From an uncultured Bacilli bacterium (lineage in GTDB: Bacteria > Bacillota_I > Bacilli_A > RF39 > UBA660), in the NCBI GenBank assembly GCA_947631885.1, contig CANRMZ010000072.1, positions 1-6,424 on the forward strand: a DNA stretch of 6,424 nucleotides. The letters run 5' to 3'. The position numbers were made by a program, and so were the translations under genes. Every line of letters begins with the position of its first letter. Position 1 is the first letter of the stretch. Below are positions 1 to 6,421 of the stretch, piece by piece. The notes under the pieces were generated by a model that made no database searches, was not told the DNA's origin, and saw only the letters and a list, made by a program, of their open reading frames with translations.

Positions 1-1
1 T

Positions 2-82
2 GCTAACTTCAAAAAAAAGGTACAACTTAAAAAATCACTTAAAAGACTTGCTAAAGTTATTGGAAAAAAGATGGATTATTAG
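2..82 (+). CDS. C-terminal tail of an unidentified lysine-rich protein (partial, 5' end outside window)
   Basis: An open plus-strand frame enters from the left edge and ends at a TAG at 80-82, giving 26 residues that finish KRLAKVIGKKMDY. About ten of the 26 are Lys or Arg, as in tails of RNA-binding proteins and some DEAD-box helicases. In Bacillus subtilis yqfQ lies near the helicase gene cshB, which also has a basic tail. That parallel is only suggestive, and the visible piece is too short to identify. The main support for a real gene is that an intrinsic terminator begins at the stop codon itself. The last 26 bp overlap the 3' end of the convergent YqfQ-like gene. An 81-base open frame could also occur by chance in AT-rich DNA. 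Confidence 0.45.
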   Translation, partial: ANFKKKVQLKKSLKRLAKVIGKKMDY

Positions 83-329
83 AGCTATTTATAATGGCTC
101 TTTTTTGATTCATATTATTAGGAGCTGACATTTTAGGCATATTATTAATGGGTTTATTTACTTTGCTATTAGTCATCTCTTTTAAAGAACCGAATGCTTT
201 CCGAGCATTTTGCACCATTGGGCTAAGTTGTTGATAAATAGGGATAACTTGATTAGCAACATTTAAAGATTTAGAAATACCTCCGAGAAGTCTTGATAGG
301 TTAAATCCACCGGGTATATTTGGAAACAT
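57..329 (-). CDS. YqfQ/VrrA-like small protein
   Basis: The product is 90 residues, begins MFPNIPGG and has no signal peptide or clear membrane span. Residues 14-50 (LLGGISKSLNVANQV followed by IPIYQQLSPMVQNARKAFGS) follow the pattern I remember for the Bacillus YqfQ/VrrA family: a glycine-rich start, a helix ending in AQQV, then a P-[MI]-x-QQ-x-x-P-M-V-x-N segment. The function of that family is not established. The C-terminal 40 residues are low-complexity, rich in Asn, Pro, Ser and Met. The start at 329 is chosen over an in-frame ATG at 392: it has AGGTGAT a few bases upstream and matches the family's usual MFP beginning, while the longer version would read through the end of the upstream gene in another frame. 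It lies 34 bp behind the large gene and is probably cotranscribed with it. No minus-strand terminator is visible after its stop. The family call rests on recalled sequence pattern only. Confidence 0.68.
   Translation of the reverse strand: MFPNIPGGFNLSRLLGGISKSLNVANQVIPIYQQLSPMVQNARKAFGSLKEMTNSKVNKPINNMPKMSAPNNMNQKRAIINSSNNPSFFQ
81..106 (+). terminator. Intrinsic terminator for the left-edge plus-strand gene
   Basis: A 7-bp stem (AGAGCTA at 81-87 with TGGCTCT at 95-101, including one T-G wobble) closes a 7-nt loop and runs into six T residues at 101-106. The stem starts inside the TAG stop of the plus-strand frame. There is no T run on the other side, so it should act on plus-strand transcription only. 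It lies within the coding sequence of the minus-strand YqfQ-like gene, over residues 77-83. Confidence 0.75.
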
Positions 330-363
330 AGTATCACCTATAAATATTATATGAATATCTTTG

Positions 364-3300
364 CTATTCTGTTCTTTTTCTCGCCATTCCATTTAAGCGT
401 TTTATCGCTTCTTCAATATCATTCATAGTCTTTTTCATTAGTTGGTTTTTAGTGATAAATGAATATACATCTAAAGAAAGAACATCAAGGTATGGTCCTA
501 TTATTAAGTCATCCTCTGAATTATCATAGTGAAAAACTAATTTAAACGGTAAAACACCACGTATTTTTCCTGAGGAAAGCTTTTCAAAGCTTAAACAAGA
601 AAATAATATTTGTCGTAATATATTTATATTTTCAAAATCTAAGTTATTGAATATGATTTCTGTAAATTTAGGATGGGGAAAATAGATATAATCAATTGTC
701 TTAACTGTTGATGGTATAGTAAGAGAAGTTGATTCAACATTTTTAAAAACTGCTAAATCTAATTCTTGTAATCCTTCATTTAAAGTAAGAGTTTTACATG
801 GCAAAATAAGGAAATCATCTCTTAGTGCTCTTAAACTATTAGGAGTAACTATATTTTTGCCTTCAGAGTCATCTACTAAGCCATTCATAATTGCTTTATA
901 AAAATCAGTTGATCCAAGACTATTAATAGAGCCAATTGATGTTATACCTTCGGGTATAAAATAATAATCCTTTGCTTCATAATTTATATAAATTAAATGA
1001 AATAACTTTAATAGATCATCAGGAATATTATAAGCACCTCTTGTAATTTCAATTTTCTTTTCTTTAGCATAAATAGAAATATAATATTCTATTAAACAAA
1101 CTGTACTAAAAGGCATGGTTTCTTCAAAAGCAAAGGCATAAGAGGGATCCTTATATTCAGGTTTGATTTTAAAACTTTTAGCAAAAGTTATTAATCTTTT
1201 AAAATCTCCTAAAGCTAAAAAGACATTTAATAAATAAAGATCATTAAGAATTTCTTCACTATTGATAGTATCTTTACCATTTTTTATTATTTTTTCAATA
1301 AGACCTTTGATGGCTGATGTAGTATTATCACTATATTGTTCATCAGCAAAAGGACTATTATTTTTTAAATGATAATAAGTATCTTCAATAAAGCTTTGAT
1401 AAGAGCTAATTTCAACATCATCCATGGTATCGGTAACAAAAGGATAGACTACATCAGCTTTTGTTAAGTAAAGAAATTTTAATTTGTAAAAATAATTAAC
1501 TAAAGAACGATCTAATTTGCCATAATAATTAAATAAACGAATCTTAGGCTCTAGTGGGGCTATTTCATTAGCAAAATCATGTTCATTTTCGGATGTGAAT
1601 CCCATGCTATTTTTTGGCTCTTCTAGTATTGCTTTAATATCATTTAATTCACTTATATGAATATCATGGTATTTTTGAAGCTTTTTATCGATAATTTCTA
1701 AATCTTTTAAAAAGCCAGGTATGTTATGACTTATTTCTATTCTTTCTTCAAAAGGTAGTACCTTTTGCATTAAGTCATATCTTTTTCTGATTTGTGTTAA
1801 AATATAATAGATATATTTAATTAAATTTATAACATAGACTTCTTTTATATCAGTGCCATCTTTTTGTGAGTCATAATCAAATGATAAATCTTTAAGATGA
1901 ATATATATTTTTTCATTAATTTCATTTAAATGGATAACAATATCATTTAACTCTTTAGGAGGCATAATTTTATTTTTTTCTTCATTAAGTTCCCAACCAA
2001 AATTTTGAAAATAATTAAATATTTCTAAGAGAAAGTCTTTATTTAAAACTGAAGCATTGTTTTGACTAATATTAAAAGTAATACTTTCAGTGCTGGCTAC
2101 TTGGAAAGCTGTAATGCTTATTCTTTCTAAAGTCGAAGGAATAATTAAAGACTTTAATTTTGTTAACCAATTACCATCATAGATGCCTTTTAATCCTTCG
2201 TTAAATATTACACCTTTAATAGGCACATCTATAAATAAATCACCACTTATTTCCTCTAAACTATTAGGAAAATATATTGTTTTATTTTTAGCATCTTTTC
2301 TTATTTTTCTTAATAAAGCTAATTCTGCTGTTGAAAATTTATCCCATGCTTTAGAAATTTTTATATTTGTAATACCTTCAGGCATTCTATATACATCATC
2401 TTGTTCAGGATAATTATTAAGATAAATTAAATATAACTCATATAGAGGCTTTCTCGTAAATTCAAAATGTAAATCTTTATTTTCTTCGCTTTCATCAACT
2501 GCGCTTTCAATATAGCATAAAGTCTCTAATGGAATATTGTCTGTGAGCTCAATAGGAGCATGATCATAAAGACCTTTTGGTAAAATGAAAGAAGATATTT
2601 TACTTTTGAAAAAATTATATAGTCCTTTTTCGCTATCAAAAGCAAAAAGTAAGTTGATTAAAAGGTAGTCATATAAAACATTAGATAATTTATTCTTAAA
2701 AATTTCTTTAATAAGATTTATTGCCTTTTCAAAATCATCTTTAAATAACTTATTAAAAATTTCATTACGTCCCATAATAATATCTTCATAAGTTTTATAT
2801 ATTAAATTTTGATAATATTCATATTCCATAGGATCTATAGCATTTAAATTCAGAAATTCTGGATTTATAATGCTTTTTTCATTTATTAACAAAGCGTTAA
2901 ATTTTATGGAATATAATAAAGATAAATCGGTCTCGTCAACAGGAATCTCACCATATATAGGTGATAATCGATATTCATAAAACGCACGATATTTTAGTTC
3001 AAGCTTGCCAATTTCTCTTAAAAGATCTTCTTTGTGTTCCATATCAAAAGAAGCAGCAAGAATATTATCTATTGCTTGTTGTTTTACTTTTGAAGATACT
3101 TCATCTTTATGAGTATAAGTATATTCTTCTATAGCTTTTTCTACTAATGCTAAATTAAAAAATACTTTGTCTTCATCTACTTGGCTTATTGTAACTTGTT
3201 TATTTTGTGGTAAAATCATTTGCAACCAGTTTAAATGGTCAGCTTTTTGCTTTGCCTCTTTTTTTACTTCATCATCAATTGGGGCAGTATTACTTATGTG

Positions 3301-3831
3301 ATTTTTCATATCATTAATAATTCCCATTTGACTAGCTAATAAAGTGTTAAGAGAAATATATAATCTATTTGTTACGTTATTAATAACATCTTTTTTTCTA
3401 CGAGATATTATTAATAGTTCTCTACGAATTTCTAAAAGGGCTATAATTCTGGCAACTACCTCATTTTGCAATGCAAGAAGATCTTGAAAATATAATTTTA
3501 ATTTTTCATAATTTACTAAGTGTTTAAGTTGGCTTTTTTCTTGTGATGCGTTTATATCGTCTTCACAAATAGCTATTGCAAATAAAAGATCAGATACCAT
3601 CTTTACATGCTCATTTAAAGAATTTGCTTCCAAAACTAAACAGTCAAAACCTCGCATGTTATTTAAAGCGTTTAAATATTCTTCTTTATATAAATCTATT
3701 AAGGCATCATTATTAAAGACTTTTCGTGAAGGTATCTTTATAGTGCTTTCAGGACATGACAAATCAGAAGTGATATTTTCATCTTTTTTGAATAAGCTTT
3801 TAAACATAGCAATTATTTGACTTATTTTCAT
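364..3831 (-). CDS. Large internally duplicated protein with BspA/LRR_5-like blocks, function unknown
   Basis: The product is 1155 residues and I do not recognise it as a characterised family. ATG at 3831 is preferred over the adjacent in-frame GTG at 3834, because a GGGGGG tract at 3838-3843 sits 6 nt before the ATG and only 3 nt before the GTG. There is no signal peptide, no long hydrophobic span and no LPXTG-type anchor, so it is probably cytoplasmic. The N-terminus (KISQIIAMFKSLFKK) could form an amphipathic helix that touches the membrane. Residues about 40-200 look helical and possibly coiled-coil. Residues 203-589 and 688-1064 are two diverged copies of one unit. Each copy has a helical part and then a leucine-rich block with PEGIT, PNSL, NEGL and IPST steps (about 481-588 and 957-1063). 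These steps resemble BspA-type LRR_5 repeats (L..L.IPS.L..I...AF), which are usually protein-binding surfaces. The tail is basic (MARKRTE). The gene leads a minus-strand pair with the YqfQ-like gene and is divergent from pilC. A role as a scaffold or binding protein is inference only. Confidence 0.85.
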   Translation of the reverse strand: MKISQIIAMFKSLFKKDENITSDLSCPESTIKIPSRKVFNNDALIDLYKEEYLNALNNMRGFDCLVLEANSLNEHVKMVSDLLFAIAICEDDINASQEKSQLKHLVNYEKLKLYFQDLLALQNEVVARIIALLEIRRELLIISRRKKDVINNVTNRLYISLNTLLASQMGIINDMKNHISNTAPIDDEVKKEAKQKADHLNWLQMILPQNKQVTISQVDEDKVFFNLALVEKAIEEYTYTHKDEVSSKVKQQAIDNILAASFDMEHKEDLLREIGKLELKYRAFYEYRLSPIYGEIPVDETDLSLLYSIKFNALLINEKSIINPEFLNLNAIDPMEYEYYQNLIYKTYEDIIMGRNEIFNKLFKDDFEKAINLIKEIFKNKLSNVLYDYLLINLLFAFDSEKGLYNFFKSKISSFILPKGLYDHAPIELTDNIPLETLCYIESAVDESEENKDLHFEFTRKPLYELYLIYLNNYPEQDDVYRMPEGITNIKISKAWDKFSTAELALLRKIRKDAKNKTIYFPNSLEEISGDLFIDVPIKGVIFNEGLKGIYDGNWLTKLKSLIIPSTLERISITAFQVASTESITFNISQNNASVLNKDFLLEIFNYFQNFGWELNEEKNKIMPPKELNDIVIHLNEINEKIYIHLKDLSFDYDSQKDGTDIKEVYVINLIKYIYYILTQIRKRYDLMQKVLPFEERIEISHNIPGFLKDLEIIDKKLQKYHDIHISELNDIKAILEEPKNSMGFTSENEHDFANEIAPLEPKIRLFNYYGKLDRSLVNYFYKLKFLYLTKADVVYPFVTDTMDDVEISSYQSFIEDTYYHLKNNSPFADEQYSDNTTSAIKGLIEKIIKNGKDTINSEEILNDLYLLNVFLALGDFKRLITFAKSFKIKPEYKDPSYAFAFEETMPFSTVCLIEYYISIYAKEKKIEITRGAYNIPDDLLKLFHLIYINYEAKDYYFIPEGITSIGSINSLGSTDFYKAIMNGLVDDSEGKNIVTPNSLRALRDDFLILPCKTLTLNEGLQELDLAVFKNVESTSLTIPSTVKTIDYIYFPHPKFTEIIFNNLDFENINILRQILFSCLSFEKLSSGKIRGVLPFKLVFHYDNSEDDLIIGPYLDVLSLDVYSFITKNQLMKKTMNDIEEAIKRLNGMARKRTE
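640..1770 (-). repeat. Internal duplication unit B of the large protein (residues 688-1064)
   Basis: This is the second copy of the unit, slightly shorter in its front part than unit A, which explains the offset falling from about 485 to about 475. It keeps the order helical region, MPFSTVCLIE-like helix, PEGIT, PNSL, NEGL, IPST. The residues after the block (about 1095-1150) resemble the linker between the two units (about 640-685). That raises the possibility that the repeat is longer than the limits given or once continued. Confidence 0.8.
2065..3225 (-). repeat. Internal duplication unit A of the large protein (residues 203-589)
   Basis: This is the first copy of the protein-level tandem repeat. 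It aligns collinearly with unit B at an offset of 471-485 residues. Anchor pairs are LQMILPQ (203) with MQKVLPF (688), EIGKLELKYRAF (273) with EIAPLEPKIRLF (756), IPLETLCYIE (433) with MPFSTVCLIE (906), MPEGITNI (483) with IPEGITSI (959), PNSLEEI (522) with PNSLRAL (997), NEGLKGI (544) with NEGLQEL (1018), and IPSTLERI (564) with IPSTVKTI (1039). The copies are strongly diverged, so the duplication is old and not a recent DNA repeat. Confidence 0.8.
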
Positions 3832-3837
3832 CACAAA

Positions 3838-3843
3838 CCCCCC
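3838..3843 (-). promoter_or_regulatory. Ribosome binding site that decides the start of the large gene
   Basis: On the minus strand six consecutive G residues stand 6 nt before ATG 3831. The site is G-only rather than the usual AGGAGG, but it is well placed and pairs with the CCUCC anti-Shine-Dalgarno sequence through G-C and G-U pairs. Confidence 0.6.
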
Positions 3844-3854
3844 ATGAAACTTGG

Positions 3855-3888
3855 TTTATATTGTACCATTTTTTAGCCCAAATAAAAA
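3855..3888 (-). promoter_or_regulatory. Likely promoter of the large gene / YqfQ-like pair
   Basis: On the minus strand, TACAAT at 3865-3860 is preceded by TGG, an extended -10 form (TGn-TACAAT). The hexamer 17 bp upstream is TTTTTA at 3888-3883, a weak -35. A second possible -10, TATAAA at 3860-3855, overlaps it. The 5' leader would be about 20-25 nt. The -10 is reasonable but the -35 is poor, so the exact promoter is uncertain. Confidence 0.45.
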
Positions 3889-3906
3889 TAAAAATAGTGC
3901 TTTTTA

Positions 3907-3935
3907 TTGATAATAAATTATGATATACTTATGAT
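3907..3935 (+). promoter_or_regulatory. Sigma-A-type promoter of the pilC-pilD unit
   Basis: TTGATA at 3907-3912 (5 of 6 to TTGACA) and TATGAT at 3930-3935 (5 of 6 to TATAAT) are separated by exactly 17 bp. Transcription would start near 3942, giving a leader of only about 20 nt that begins almost at the ribosome binding site. This indicates pilC and pilD are transcribed from here rather than from an upstream ATPase gene. An alternative extended -10 (TGA-TATACT at 3921-3929) has only a weak -35. Confidence 0.65.
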
Positions 3936-3942
3936 AGTATCA
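3921..3942. promoter_or_regulatory. Imperfect inverted repeat over the pilC -10 (candidate operator)
   Basis: The left arm TGAT-AT-ACT (3921-3929, with a two-base insertion) matches the complement of AGTATCA (3936-3942). The six-base centre is the TATGAT -10 element. The repeat lies at or before the expected transcription start, so it would act as a DNA site rather than an RNA hairpin. AT-rich promoters often give such symmetry by chance. Confidence 0.3.
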
Positions 3943-3946
3943 AAAT

Positions 3947-3954
3947 AGGAGGGG
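3947..3954 (+). promoter_or_regulatory. Strong ribosome binding site of pilC
   Basis: AGGAGGGG lies 8 nt before the GTG at 3963. This near-perfect Shine-Dalgarno site is what fixes the non-ATG start and therefore makes the long N-terminal extension of PilC part of the protein. Confidence 0.8.
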
Positions 3955-3962
3955 TATTAAAA

Positions 3963-5570
3963 GTGGATCAAGCAGCTAGTACGAATAACAAAAAAAATAC
4001 TGGCGAGCTAATCAAAGAGTTCTTTGTAGCTTGGCTTTACATTTTTTTATATGCCTTAAGAGGAGCAAAGTTTGTTTGCTTCGATTTTTGGATTGTATCA
4101 TTTAATTACCTAAGCTATCACTTAGACAAAGCTTATCAAAGAATGACAAACCCTGAAATTGCTAAACAAGAAGCCATATTTAGTGAAGAAGAAGTAGATG
4201 CAGCGTACTACCGAACAAAAACTGAGAAGAAAAAAAGAGTTAAACAATATAAATATAGTAAATCTACTATGGCTAAATACATGAAGATGAAAGCTGCCTT
4301 TGAACAGGATTTACAAGCCGCGGGAGCAACCCGTTCTAAATACCCTAATGTGTATCGTTTTACTGTTCGTAACGTTAAAGTTGATGGTAAAATTATCACA
4401 GGTACGATGTCAGGGTTCTCTAAACTAGATATCAACTCCTTTTTAGTAAATGAGGGCTATGAAGTATATAATATTGAGACATCAGAGTTTATTAACTTTG
4501 TGTATAAAGATTCTGCAATCTTTGGCCGTAAGATGTCCACGAAAGACTTAGTATTCTGGCTTACTCAACTTGCCACTTATATAAGGGTAGGTATTACTTT
4601 AAATGAAGCTATGCGAATTCTAGCTAGCCAAATGGATAAAGATAAGGCTCAACAAAGAATGTTTAGAGCTATTTGTTATGAGTTATCACTTGGTGAATCA
4701 TTTTCTAATGCTTTACAAAAACAAGGAAACTATTTCCCAGCTTTACTTATCAACATGATAAAAGCAGCTGAAGCTGCAGGTAATTTACAAGAAACCTTGG
4801 ATGATATGGCCGACTACTATACCGAAGTAGAACACACAAGAAAAGAAATGATAGGAGCTTTAACATATCCTACCATTTTGATGGGCTTTTCTATTATCAT
4901 CGTAATATTTATTTTAACGTATGTTGTACCAAGATTTACAGATATTTATGAATCCTCAGGTATTGAAATAAATGGTATGACGGCTTTTATTATCATGCTA
5001 AGTGATTTCTTGAAGAAAAATGCTATCACAATGATATTATTATTTGTTTTAGTTGTTATTGTACTTTATTTCTTATATAAACATTTAAAGGCTTTTAGAA
5101 CTCCGGTACAAATCTTCTTAATGCACATTCCTGTTATAAAAGATGTTATAATATTTAAAGAGGTTACTATTTTTTCTAAAACCTTTTCATCATTATTAAG
5201 AAATAATGTATATATTACCGAAAGTGTAGATATCTTAAGTAAGATTACGTCTAATGAAGTATATAAAGCTATTTTATACAAAACAATTAATAATATTATG
5301 AAAGGTGAAAAAATATCTAGTGCCTTTGAGGATCACTGGGCTGTACCAGATGTTGCTTATTATATGATTGTTACTGGTGAATCGACTGGGCAACTCGCAG
5401 AAATTATGGCAAAAGTTAGTGAGTATTATCAAGAAATGCACAAAACAATTGTTAATACTTTAAAGAGCTTTATTGAGCCAATTATGATAATTTTCTTAGC
5501 AATCATTGTAGGTTTTATTATTATAGCTACTATCGTACCAATGTTCTCAATGTATGGCGAAATAATGTAG
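3963..5570 (+). CDS. pilC: PilC/ComGB-family type IV pilus inner-membrane platform protein with N-terminal extension
   Basis: The product is 535 residues. It is the polytopic membrane protein on which the assembly ATPase acts to add or remove pilin subunits. Residues about 129-172 (YRFTVRNVKVDGKIITGT, then DINSFLVNEGYEVYNIE) match the usual small N-terminal cytoplasmic domain. Two T2SSF domains follow. The first has STKDLVFWLTQLATYIRVG at 192-210, KAAEAAGNLQETLDDM at 267-282 and GALTYP at 298. The second starts around 395, with VTGESTGQLAEIMAKVSEYY at 470-489 and SFIEP at 502. Three membrane spans are visible at about 304-323, 354-373 and 503-524. Family members are usually near 340-410 residues; the extra residues 1-125 hold an aromatic, hydrophobic stretch (19-53) and a very basic segment (about 84-110). 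Translation starts at GTG with a strong ribosome binding site. It is followed 7 bp later by pilD. No ATPase gene is next to it. ComGB of a competence system is the main alternative name. Confidence 0.93.
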   Translation: MDQAASTNNKKNTGELIKEFFVAWLYIFLYALRGAKFVCFDFWIVSFNYLSYHLDKAYQRMTNPEIAKQEAIFSEEEVDAAYYRTKTEKKKRVKQYKYSKSTMAKYMKMKAAFEQDLQAAGATRSKYPNVYRFTVRNVKVDGKIITGTMSGFSKLDINSFLVNEGYEVYNIETSEFINFVYKDSAIFGRKMSTKDLVFWLTQLATYIRVGITLNEAMRILASQMDKDKAQQRMFRAICYELSLGESFSNALQKQGNYFPALLINMIKAAEAAGNLQETLDDMADYYTEVEHTRKEMIGALTYPTILMGFSIIIVIFILTYVVPRFTDIYESSGIEINGMTAFIIMLSDFLKKNAITMILLFVLVVIVLYFLYKHLKAFRTPVQIFLMHIPVIKDVIIFKEVTIFSKTFSSLLRNNVYITESVDILSKITSNEVYKAILYKTINNIMKGEKISSAFEDHWAVPDVAYYMIVTGESTGQLAEIMAKVSEYYQEMHKTIVNTLKSFIEPIMIIFLAIIVGFIIIATIVPMFSMYGEIM

Positions 5571-5573
5571 GAG
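5569..5573 (+). promoter_or_regulatory. Ribosome binding site of pilD overlapping the pilC stop
   Basis: AGGAG begins within the pilC TAG stop and stands 4 nt before the ATG at 5578. The arrangement indicates translational coupling of pilD to pilC. Confidence 0.6.
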
Positions 5574-5577
5574 TTTT

Positions 5578-6351
5578 ATGTCAAGATGGTTAACTGCTAT
5601 TCTATTATTTATATGGGGAGCCTGTTTTGGTTCCTTTTATCTAGTGCTTGGCAAAAGAGGCCCTAAGAAAGAAAAGGTAGTAAATGACCGTAGTCGATGC
5701 GATAAATGTGGTCATAATTTAGCATGGTATGATTTAATTCCTATTATTTCTTATATTACATTGTTAGGTAAATGTCGTTATTGTAAAAAAAATATAAGTA
5801 TCTTAAATCCGATTATCGAAATTGTTATGGGGGCTTTTTTTGCTTTTGCTTATCTTCATTATTCTATAAGTTATGAATTTTGGATTTTTATTATTATTTC
5901 CTCCATTATGATGATTATTTTTATTAGTGACTTTTCGGCTTTTACAATTTTAGATTCACCATTAATCGTGGGTTCAATATTAATTATAATTCTAGATTTA
6001 ATTTATAAGGGATTAAAACCAACTTTATTATATGTTGTTTCAGGGATAACCATGTTTTGTATTATGCTTCTTATTAAGAAAATTGGTGATTTAATCTTTA
6101 AAAAAGATTCTCTTGGCGGAGGCGATATTAAATTTGCTTTTGTTATAGGCCTTACGGTAGGCTTTAGACTTAGCTTAATCGTTCTTATTTTATCTGCTTT
6201 TTTAGCTTTGCCATATTCTTATGCTTACTTTTTTCTCAAAAAAAATAATGAAGTTCCCTTTGGCCCATTTTTAGCCTCTTCATTATTCATTGTTTTTCTA
6301 TTTATTGATAAATTTAATACTTTATTAGACGCTATTACGCTCTCCCTATAA
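5578..6351 (+). CDS. pilD: Prepilin peptidase (A24 family, PilD/ComC type)
   Basis: The product is 257 residues, a normal length. It is an integral membrane aspartic protease that removes the short leader of type IV prepilins or pseudopilins and, in the bifunctional form, methylates the new N-terminus. Near the N-terminus is GACFGSFYLVLGKR (14-27), closer to ComC (GSFY-type) than to proteobacterial PilD (GSFxNV-type). The four zinc-type cysteines C41, C44, C66 and C69 flank LAWYDLIPIISYI, the mark of the N-terminal methyltransferase domain. The two expected catalytic aspartates are D118 in ISDFSAFTILD and D183 in GGGDIK. The usual Pro of the first motif (IPD) is Leu here. VPFGPFLA at 226-233 is the typical C-terminal motif. 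About six to eight membrane helices are visible. It is coupled to pilC and is expected to serve pilins encoded elsewhere. Confidence 0.95.
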   Translation: MSRWLTAILLFIWGACFGSFYLVLGKRGPKKEKVVNDRSRCDKCGHNLAWYDLIPIISYITLLGKCRYCKKNISILNPIIEIVMGAFFAFAYLHYSISYEFWIFIIISSIMMIIFISDFSAFTILDSPLIVGSILIIILDLIYKGLKPTLLYVVSGITMFCIMLLIKKIGDLIFKKDSLGGGDIKFAFVIGLTVGFRLSLIVLILSAFLALPYSYAYFFLKKNNEVPFGPFLASSLFIVFLFIDKFNTLLDAITLSL

Positions 6352-6421
6352 AATAAACTAGGGCACCAGCAATAACAGATCCAACCATTAAAATAAGCAT
6401 TGACCAAGCTGCAATTTTCAT
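6335..6421 (-). CDS. Small hydrophobic protein or C-terminal membrane helix (start uncertain, at window edge)
   Basis: A minus-strand frame from ATG 6421 to TAA 6335 encodes 28 residues with one membrane helix (AAWSMLILMVGSVIAGALVY) and a short FIGRA end. The frame is still open at the window edge, so this may be a complete very small membrane protein or the last helix of a longer one. No ribosome binding site can be checked, because only three bases lie upstream. It converges on pilD and overlaps its last 17 bp. The regular hydrophobic, small-residue composition favours coding. Against this, it is short and I cannot assign a family. Confidence 0.42.
   Translation of the reverse strand: MKIAAWSMLILMVGSVIAGALVYFIGRA

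Noticed and set aside
57..392. A longer YqfQ-like protein of 111 residues starting at ATG 392
   Set aside because: Its first 21 residues run over the end of the large gene in another frame and do not look like the family. The start at 329 has a ribosome binding site and the expected MFP beginning.
393..408. Short hairpin AAGCG-TTTTAT-CGCTT near the end of the large gene
   Set aside because: It has only a 5-bp stem, lies in coding sequence and has no U tract on the minus strand, so it is not a convincing terminator between the two minus-strand genes.
2183..2413. A 76-residue plus-strand open frame inside the large gene
   Set aside because: It is antisense to the well-supported LRR-like block of the large protein, has no clear ribosome binding site and matches no family I recognise.
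3376..3387. Perfect 12-bp palindrome GTTATTAATAAC
   Set aside because: It lies inside the coding region of the large protein (VINNV) and is made only of common AT-rich codons. No partner site or repeat was seen.
3832..3846. A four-codon upstream frame (ATG 3846 to a TGA at 3834-3832) that ends immediately before the large gene's ATG
   Set aside because: It has no ribosome binding site of its own. Its G-rich codons are simply the Shine-Dalgarno tract of the large gene.
4208..4435. A 75-residue minus-strand open frame inside pilC
   Set aside because: It is antisense to a conserved part of PilC and has no supporting start signals.
5066..5281. A 71-residue minus-strand open frame inside pilC
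   Set aside because: Its hydrophobic look is the reverse reading of AT-rich membrane-helix codons in PilC.
6225..6407. A 60-residue minus-strand open frame over the end of pilD
   Set aside because: It overlaps pilD by over 120 bp and has irregular composition with many aromatic and Cys residues. The neighbouring minus-strand frame ending at 6335 reads as a cleaner membrane helix.
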